From contig DAIMDW010000023.1 of the NCBI GenBank assembly GCA_036725605.1, positions 1 through 64,000 on the forward strand: a stretch of 64,000 bases of DNA, given 5' to 3'. The stretch's first letter is position 1; each line of letters starts with the position of its first letter. This document shows positions 59,217-64,000 of the stretch, in pieces. A model generated the notes under the pieces. The model did no database searches and was not told the DNA's origin. It saw only the letters and a list, made by a program, of their open reading frames with translations. A program made the translations under genes and the position numbers. Origin of the DNA: CALBTQ01 sp036725605 (GTDB lineage: Bacteria > Lernaellota > Lernaellaia > Lernaellales > Lernaellaceae).

Positions 59217-60395
59217 ATGGCCGAATCACGCTACATGACCTTGAACATGGGCCCGCAGCATCCGTCGACCCACGGCGTGTTGCGCATCGTGCTGGAACTG
59301 GACGGCGAACGGGTCGTGGCGGCCAAACCGGTGATCGGCTACCTGCACCGCGGCATCGAGAAACTGGCCGAAGGGCTGACTTATCACCAGATTCTGCCGC
59401 TGACCGACCGCCTCGACTACACCGCCTGCATGAACTGCAACCTCGGCTACACCTGGGCCGTCGAGCGCCTGCTGGGCATCGAGGACGAAATCCCCGCGCG
59501 CGCCGCGACGATCCGCATCATCATGGCCGAGCTCAGCCGCATCGGCGGGCATTTGATCTGGCTCGGTTCGCACGCGGGCGATATGGGCGCGACGACCGTG
59601 TTCATCTACGCTTTCCGCGAGCGCGAATGGATCTACGAGCTGTTCGAGGACGTGTGCGGCCAGCGCATGACCGTCTCCTATCCGCGCGTCGGCGGCGTCA
59701 GCCAGGATCTGCCCGCCGGGTGGATCGATAATTGCCGCGCCTTCTGTAAAAAAATGCCCCAGTGTGTCGACGAGTACGAGCGGCTGCTGACCAACAACCG
59801 CATCTGGCAGGCGCGCACCAAGAACGTCGGCGTGCTCAGCGAGGCGGACGTTTACGAGTGGGGCCTGACCGGCCCGATGGCGCGCGGCAGCGGCGTCGAG
59901 TACGACGTGCGGCGCGTGCTGCCCTACGGCGGTTACGAAAACTACGATTTCCTGATTCCGCTGGGCGAAACCGGCGACACCTACGACCGCTACCTGGTGC
60001 GCATGCAGGAGATGCGGCAGAGCGTGCGGATCGTCGAGCAGGCGCTCGATCGTCTGGAAGAGGGGCCGATCCTGGCCGACATCCCGCGCATCGCGCCGCC
60101 GCCCAAGGTCGACGTGGGCACGAAGATCGAAGCGTTGATCCATCACTTCCACCTCGTGCTGGAAGGGTTCGATACGCCCCAAGGCGAAATCTACTTCCCC
60201 TCGGAAGCGCCCAAGGGCGAGTTGGGATTTTACCTGGTCAGCGACGGCGGCCCCAAGCCGTACCGGATGAAAATCCGCGTGCCCAGTTTTTCGAATCTGC
60301 AGAGCATGGTGCGCATGGCGCCGGGCCGTTACCTGGCCGACATGGTCACGCTGGTCGGCACGATCGACATCTGTCTGGCCGACGTGGACAAGTAA
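59217..60395 (+). CDS. nuoD: NADH-quinone oxidoreductase subunit D
   Basis: 392 residues. NMGPQHPSTHGVLRIVLELD, GYLHRGIEKLAEGLTYHQIL, MNCNLGYTWAVERLLGIE and GGHLIWLGSHAGDMGA are hallmarks of NuoD, which forms the quinone pocket with NuoB (His in QHPSTHG, Tyr in TYHQ). The end ADMVTLVGTIDICLADVDK is normal (DxxxxxGSxDxxxxExDR-type). Gap of 6 bp to the GHKL gene. Confidence 0.97.
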   Translation: MAESRYMTLNMGPQHPSTHGVLRIVLELDGERVVAAKPVIGYLHRGIEKLAEGLTYHQILPLTDRLDYTACMNCNLGYTWAVERLLGIEDEIPARAATIRIIMAELSRIGGHLIWLGSHAGDMGATTVFIYAFREREWIYELFEDVCGQRMTVSYPRVGGVSQDLPAGWIDNCRAFCKKMPQCVDEYERLLTNNRIWQARTKNVGVLSEADVYEWGLTGPMARGSGVEYDVRRVLPYGGYENYDFLIPLGETGDTYDRYLVRMQEMRQSVRIVEQALDRLEEGPILADIPRIAPPPKVDVGTKIEALIHHFHLVLEGFDTPQGEIYFPSEAPKGELGFYLVSDGGPKPYRMKIRVPSFSNLQSMVRMAPGRYLADMVTLVGTIDICLADVDK

Positions 60396-60401
60396 ACGCG
60401 C

Positions 60402-60953
60402 ATGGAAGAACTGAGCCTGCACATTCTGGAACTGGCCGAAAACAGCCTGCGGGCGGGCGCGTCGTTGATCGAGATCGTCGTCGAGGAGGATCGCTCGTTC
60501 AACCGGCTGACGATCGAGGTGACCGACGACGGCAAGGGCATTTCGCCCTCGGCCGTCGCGCGGTTTTCGCGGCCCGAGGCCGCCGGCGGCGACACCGACG
60601 AACTGGGCCTGGGCCTGTCGTTGTTCGTGCGCAGCTGCCGCGAGGCCGACGGCCGGGTGATCATCGAGAACCGGCCCGAAGGCGGCACGTTCCTGCGCGG
60701 CGACATGCGGCTGGATCACCCGGACCGCAAGCCGCTGGGCGACCTGACCGAAGCGGTGATCTCGCTGATCATGGGCGCGCCCGAGGTCGAGTGGGTGTAC
60801 CGCTACGAGCGCATCGGCGTGGACGGTTCGCTGGTGCGGCGCGAGGTCGATACGCGGCCGATCCGGCGGCGCATCGGCGAACTGACCCTCGCGCACCCGG
60901 AAGTGATTCGGGATATCCGCCGCACCTTGCGCGGCGAAAACGGCGACGCATAA
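60402..60953 (+). CDS. GHKL-type ATP-binding protein inside nuo operon
   Basis: 183 residues. HATPase_c motifs in order: N box ELAENSLRAGA (N14), G1 box TDDGKGIS (D42/D43) and G2 box GLGLSLF (69-75). There is no dimerisation/His-box, receiver or sensor domain, so it is a stand-alone GHKL ATPase, not a full histidine kinase. It sits between nuoD and nuoH with gaps of 6 and 39 bp, where nuoE, nuoF and nuoG usually lie. Similar stand-alone ATPases accompany NuoE/F-like and [FeFe] hydrogenase genes in some anaerobes. Role unknown. Confidence 0.85.
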   Translation: MEELSLHILELAENSLRAGASLIEIVVEEDRSFNRLTIEVTDDGKGISPSAVARFSRPEAAGGDTDELGLGLSLFVRSCREADGRVIIENRPEGGTFLRGDMRLDHPDRKPLGDLTEAVISLIMGAPEVEWVYRYERIGVDGSLVRREVDTRPIRRRIGELTLAHPEVIRDIRRTLRGENGDA

Positions 60954-60992
60954 ACGCGCCCGCGACGTTCGCGGGCAACGGGAGAGGCAACG

Positions 60993-62060
60993 GTGTTGAT
61001 TAGCTTGCTCATCGCCCTGGCCAAAATCCTGGTGGTGATGGTCCTGTTCCTGGTCGCCACCGCCTGGAACACGCTGTTCGAGCGGCGGGTGGTCGCTCCG
61101 ATCCAAAACCGCGTGGGACCCAACCGTGCGGGCCCCTTCGGTCTGCTGCAGCCGATCGCCGACGCGGTCAAGCTCTTCTTTAAGGAAGACATCGTCACCG
61201 ACCGGGCCGAGAAGTTTTTGTACTACCTCGCGCCGATCATCTCGGTGTCCACCGCGCTGTTGTTCGTCGCCATGGTGCCCTTCGGGCCGGAAGTGCCCTC
61301 GTTTTTGAGCACCGACAACCCGGCCTGGAGCAAGTTCTCGATGGCCGACCTGAACGTGGCGGTGCTCTTCGTGTTCGCCATCAGCTCGATCGCCGTGTAC
61401 AGCGTGCTGCTGGGCGGCTGGGCGGGCAACAGCAAGTACTCGCTGCTGGGCGGCATGCGCGCCGGCGCGCAGATGATCTCCTACGAGATCGCCATGGGGT
61501 TGTCGATCATGCCGGTGATCATGAGCGCGTCGAGCCTGAGCCTGCATGAGATCGTCGTGGCGCAGCACGACGTGTGGAACGTCTTCCGCCTGCCCTGGGG
61601 GCCGGTCGGTTTCGTCATTTTCCTGATGGCGATGCTCGCCGAATCCAACCGCGCGCCCTTCGACATGGTCGAGGCCGAGCAGGAGTTGGTCGGCGGCTAT
61701 CACACCGAGTACAGCTCGATGAAGTTCGGCGCGTTCTTCGTCGCCGAGTACGGCAACCTGATCACGATCAGCGCGTTGATCGTCACCTTCTACCTCGGCG
61801 GTTGGCAGGGACTGCCCTTCGTCGACGTGGGGATTCCCGCGTGGCTGGCCCCCTGGTTGGGGATCGTCTGGTTCGGCATCAAGACGATCCTCCTGGTCGC
61901 CGCGTTGATCTGGATCCGCTGGACCTTCCCCCGGCCGCGCTACGACCAGTTGATGGGCTACGGTTGGAAGGTCTTTTTCCCGATCGCCCTGGGCAACCTG
62001 TTCGTCGCCGGGGTGTTGATCTACCTGGGCCAGCGTTTCGGCATCGGCTATTTCGGATAA
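60993..62060 (+). CDS. nuoH: NADH-quinone oxidoreductase subunit H
   Basis: 355 residues starting at GTG (60993) after GGGAGAGG. Eight hydrophobic helices. ERRVVAPIQNRVGPNRAGPF, LQPIADAVKLFFKED, AESNRAPFDMVEAEQELVGG and PRPRYDQLMGYGWKVFFP are classic NuoH. Couples the quinone site to the proton-pumping arm. Confidence 0.95.
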   Translation: MLISLLIALAKILVVMVLFLVATAWNTLFERRVVAPIQNRVGPNRAGPFGLLQPIADAVKLFFKEDIVTDRAEKFLYYLAPIISVSTALLFVAMVPFGPEVPSFLSTDNPAWSKFSMADLNVAVLFVFAISSIAVYSVLLGGWAGNSKYSLLGGMRAGAQMISYEIAMGLSIMPVIMSASSLSLHEIVVAQHDVWNVFRLPWGPVGFVIFLMAMLAESNRAPFDMVEAEQELVGGYHTEYSSMKFGAFFVAEYGNLITISALIVTFYLGGWQGLPFVDVGIPAWLAPWLGIVWFGIKTILLVAALIWIRWTFPRPRYDQLMGYGWKVFFPIALGNLFVAGVLIYLGQRFGIGYFG

Positions 62061-62072
62061 GGGAGTGCGCCG

Positions 62073-62516
62073 TTGAAAGGGTTAGCGAAATTTTTCCTCA
62101 CCGACTTGCTCACGGGCCTGGCGACCACGTTCAAGTACTACTTTAAAAAGCCCGTGACCTACCAGTATCCGGAAGTGCGCCGGCCCATCGCGCCTCGCTA
62201 CCGCGGCCGGCACCGGCTGGTGACCAACGACGACGGTTCGCTGCGCTGCGTGGCCTGCGGGCTGTGCGCGGCGGTCTGCCCGTCGCATTGCATTTTCATC
62301 GAACCCGGCGAGAAGCCCGACGGCACGCGTTGGCCCGAGGTCTATGAGATCGAAGTTGGCCGCTGCGTCTACTGCGGCTTCTGCGCCGAGGTCTGCCCCT
62401 TCGACGCGATCGTGCTCACCCAGGAGCACGAACTGGCCGAGCTCGACAAGCGCAAGCTGCTCTACGACAAAAACGCCCTGCGCGACAAGGCGCAAGGCGA
62501 GGAGAAGGCGGGATGA
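62073..62516 (+). CDS. nuoI: NADH-quinone oxidoreductase subunit I
   Basis: 147 residues, starting at TTG (62073) after GGGAG. Two [4Fe-4S] sites: CVACGLCAAVCP and CVYCGFCAEVCP (clusters N6a, N6b). A short form; the C-terminal extension is reduced. Stop overlaps the nuoJ start (ATGA at 62513-62516). Confidence 0.95.
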   Translation: MKGLAKFFLTDLLTGLATTFKYYFKKPVTYQYPEVRRPIAPRYRGRHRLVTNDDGSLRCVACGLCAAVCPSHCIFIEPGEKPDGTRWPEVYEIEVGRCVYCGFCAEVCPFDAIVLTQEHELAELDKRKLLYDKNALRDKAQGEEKAG

Positions 62517-63109
62517 TCGCGTATCACCTCATCTACATTTTCTTCGGGCTGGGCGTGCTGGCCGGCGGCGTGAACGTCGTGGCCCAGAAGAATCCGGTCA
62601 ACAGCGCCATCAGCCTGTTGTTCACCTTCATGTGCGTGGCGGCGCTGTACATCCTGCACGGATCGCCGTTTCTGGCGATGATCCAGATCATCGTCTACGC
62701 CGGTGCGATTCTGATTCTGGTGGTCTTCACCATCATGCTGCTGGCGCTGCGCGAACCGGGGCAGGGGCTCGGGAAATTCTGGACGATGCCGCAGAAGCTC
62801 GCCGCGTTGATCGTCGGCGTGGCCCTGGCCGTCGAACTGGTGATCGTCGCCGTGCAGGGCTTGGGCAGTCTGGCCGCGCCCGCCGGCGCGAGCCTGGCCG
62901 AGATCGCGTCGCCCGCAACGCTGGGCAAGGCGCTGTTCAGCAAATACCTGCTGCCCTTCGAAGTGGCCAGCGTGCTGTTGCTGGTGGCCATCGTCGGCGC
63001 GGTGGTGCTGACCCGGCGGCCGCACGGCACGGCGGCGGCGATCGACGCCCCGCACGCCGACGAGACGATCGAGCCGCCCGCCGGCGACGAGCAAGGAGGT
63101 CAGGCATGA
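62513..63109 (+). CDS. nuoJ: NADH-quinone oxidoreductase subunit J
   Basis: 198 residues. GVNVVAQKNPVNSAISLLFT and ILHGSPFLAMIQIIVYAGAI LVV-type helix 3 are family signatures, with about five transmembrane helices. ATGA overlaps couple it to nuoI (62513) and nuoK (63106). Confidence 0.95.
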   Translation: MIAYHLIYIFFGLGVLAGGVNVVAQKNPVNSAISLLFTFMCVAALYILHGSPFLAMIQIIVYAGAILILVVFTIMLLALREPGQGLGKFWTMPQKLAALIVGVALAVELVIVAVQGLGSLAAPAGASLAEIASPATLGKALFSKYLLPFEVASVLLLVAIVGAVVLTRRPHGTAAAIDAPHADETIEPPAGDEQGGQA

Positions 63110-63408
63110 TTCCCGTCAGCTATCCGTTGTTGATCGGCGCGCTGCTGTTTTCCATCGGCGCCTTCGGCGTGCTGGTGCGGCGCAACGCGATCATCATGTT
63201 CATGTGCATCGAGCTGATGCTCAACGCGGTGAACCTCACGCTGATCGGCCTGTCGGGCCATTTGCAGGTCGTCGACGGACCGATCTTCGTCATGTTCATC
63301 ATGGCCGTCGCCGCGGCCGAAGCCGCCGTCGGCCTCGCGATCTTCATCGCCCTGTACCGGCGCAAAGCGACCATCGACGTCGCCAACTTCAACATCCTCA
63401 AAGGCTAG
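63106..63408 (+). CDS. nuoK: NADH-quinone oxidoreductase subunit K
   Basis: 100 residues. Three helices; MFMCIELMLNAVNLTLIGLS contains the conserved Glu of the proton path and the second Glu lies in VAAAEAAVGLAIF. AAGGAGG lies upstream, inside nuoJ. 10-bp gap to nuoL. Confidence 0.95.
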   Translation: MIPVSYPLLIGALLFSIGAFGVLVRRNAIIMFMCIELMLNAVNLTLIGLSGHLQVVDGPIFVMFIMAVAAAEAAVGLAIFIALYRRKATIDVANFNILKG

Positions 63409-63418
63409 GGAGCGCCCG

Positions 63419-64000
63419 ATGGGAGATTGGCTGTTTCTGATTCCGCTGCTGCCGCTGATCGGCGTGATCCTCAACGGCCTGGTCAGCGTCAAATCGTGGC
63501 CGCACAACGAAAGGCTGACCGGCGTGATCGGCTCGCTCACCGTGCTGGGCAGTTTCCTGCTGGGCCTGTTCGCGTTCTTCGAACTGCTGGGCATGCCGGC
63601 CGAATCGCGGCGGTTGGTCAACGAGCTATACACCTGGATCGCCGCCGGTCCGCTGGAAGTGAAATTCTCTTTCGCCTTCGATCAACTGTCGGCGGTGATG
63701 GTGCTGGTCGTGAGCGGCGTGGGCTTTTTGATTCACGTCTACTCGATCGGCTACATGCACGGCGATCGGGGCTTCCGCCGCTTCTTCACGTACATGAACC
63801 TGTTCGTGTTCGCCATGTTGCTGTTGGTGCTCGGCGACAACTTCCTGCTGATGTTCATCGGTTGGGAGGGCGTCGGGCTTTGTTCCTATCTGCTGATCGG
63901 CTACTTCTACGAGAAGAAGAGCGCGGCCGACGCCGGGAAGAAGGCCTTCGTCGTCAATCGCATCGGCGACTTCGGTTTCCTGCTGGCGATGTTCATGGTC
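63419..64000 (+). CDS. nuoL: NADH-quinone oxidoreductase subunit L, 3' part beyond window
   Basis: The first 194 residues are in view, from ATG at 63419 to the last base. DWLFLIPLLPLIGVILNGLV starts the antiporter-like subunit, followed by FSFAFDQLSAVMVLVVSGVG, FLIHVYSIGYMHGD, LFVFAMLLLVLGDNFLLMF and IGWEGVGLCSYLLIGYFYEK, with RIGDFGFLLAMFMV at the edge. E in GWEG is the conserved Glu of the channel. The gene continues outside the window and is expected to be followed by nuoM and nuoN. Confidence 0.95.
   Translation, partial: MGDWLFLIPLLPLIGVILNGLVSVKSWPHNERLTGVIGSLTVLGSFLLGLFAFFELLGMPAESRRLVNELYTWIAAGPLEVKFSFAFDQLSAVMVLVVSGVGFLIHVYSIGYMHGDRGFRRFFTYMNLFVFAMLLLVLGDNFLLMFIGWEGVGLCSYLLIGYFYEKKSAADAGKKAFVVNRIGDFGFLLAMFMV

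Noticed and set aside
59226..61703. Long minus-strand frame opposite nuoD-nuoH
   Set aside because: Antisense to clear nuo genes, His/Arg-rich composition typical of GC-rich shadows.

Overview
The window is high-GC bacterial chromosome (about 60% GC by eye) from a Gram-negative organism. It encodes lipoproteins, signal-peptide secreted proteins, outer-membrane beta-barrel candidates and a proton-pumping NADH dehydrogenase operon. Secreted proteins with poly-Asp linkers, MopE-like metal-binding motifs, CFI-box and other C-terminal sorting-like tails, and many dispersed intergenic repeats recall uncultured Deltaproteobacteria-like or Myxococcota-like lineages. That placement is inference. A run of exactly 100 N at 41442-41541 shows this is a draft scaffold.

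Layout. 1-5640: a truncated Asp-rich lipoprotein, a NYN/LOTUS-type RNA-processing protein, lexA with a palindromic operator over its promoter, and a large lipoprotein. 5700-18000: an FHA/coiled-coil protein; a minus-strand operon of a CFI-box secreted protein, an outer-membrane protein and truA; a DapL-like aminotransferase; nadA; an ACT protein; and an O-methyltransferase next to a double radical-SAM fusion. 18200-28950: three small paralogous membrane proteins coupled to a DUF4380-like protein, several secreted proteins of unknown function, an orphan AbiEi-like regulator beside an unusual array of palindromes and 22-bp repeats, a DUF2914 protein, a SAM hydrolase-type enzyme and a large secreted protein paralogous to one at 47-50 kb.

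29025-32455 is an AT-rich accessory segment: an FRG-domain gene overlapping an AbiJ-like gene (likely abortive infection), a potassium-channel-like gene, and clusters of repeats. 33210-46950 returns to host-like sequence: a hydrolase-like lipoprotein, a subtilase and a metallophosphoesterase that share an Asp-rich tail ending in GCGC, an M29 aminopeptidase, a KKPAA-repeat protein broken by the gap, hutI, an arsR-trxA pair with a clear promoter/operator, and a TPR/beta-barrel protein. 47038-57617 has a large Ig-like lipoprotein, membrane proteins, two tandem papain-like proteases with a shared C-terminal tail, and a Nudix hydrolase.

57824-64000 is a nuo operon, nuoA-B-C-D-(GHKL ATPase)-H-I-J-K-L, running off the window edge. 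nuoE, nuoF and nuoG are absent from their usual place between nuoD and nuoH, and a stand-alone GHKL ATPase sits there instead. Genes in this operon are coupled by overlaps and short gaps. No rRNA, tRNA, CRISPR array, integrase or transposase was recognised.
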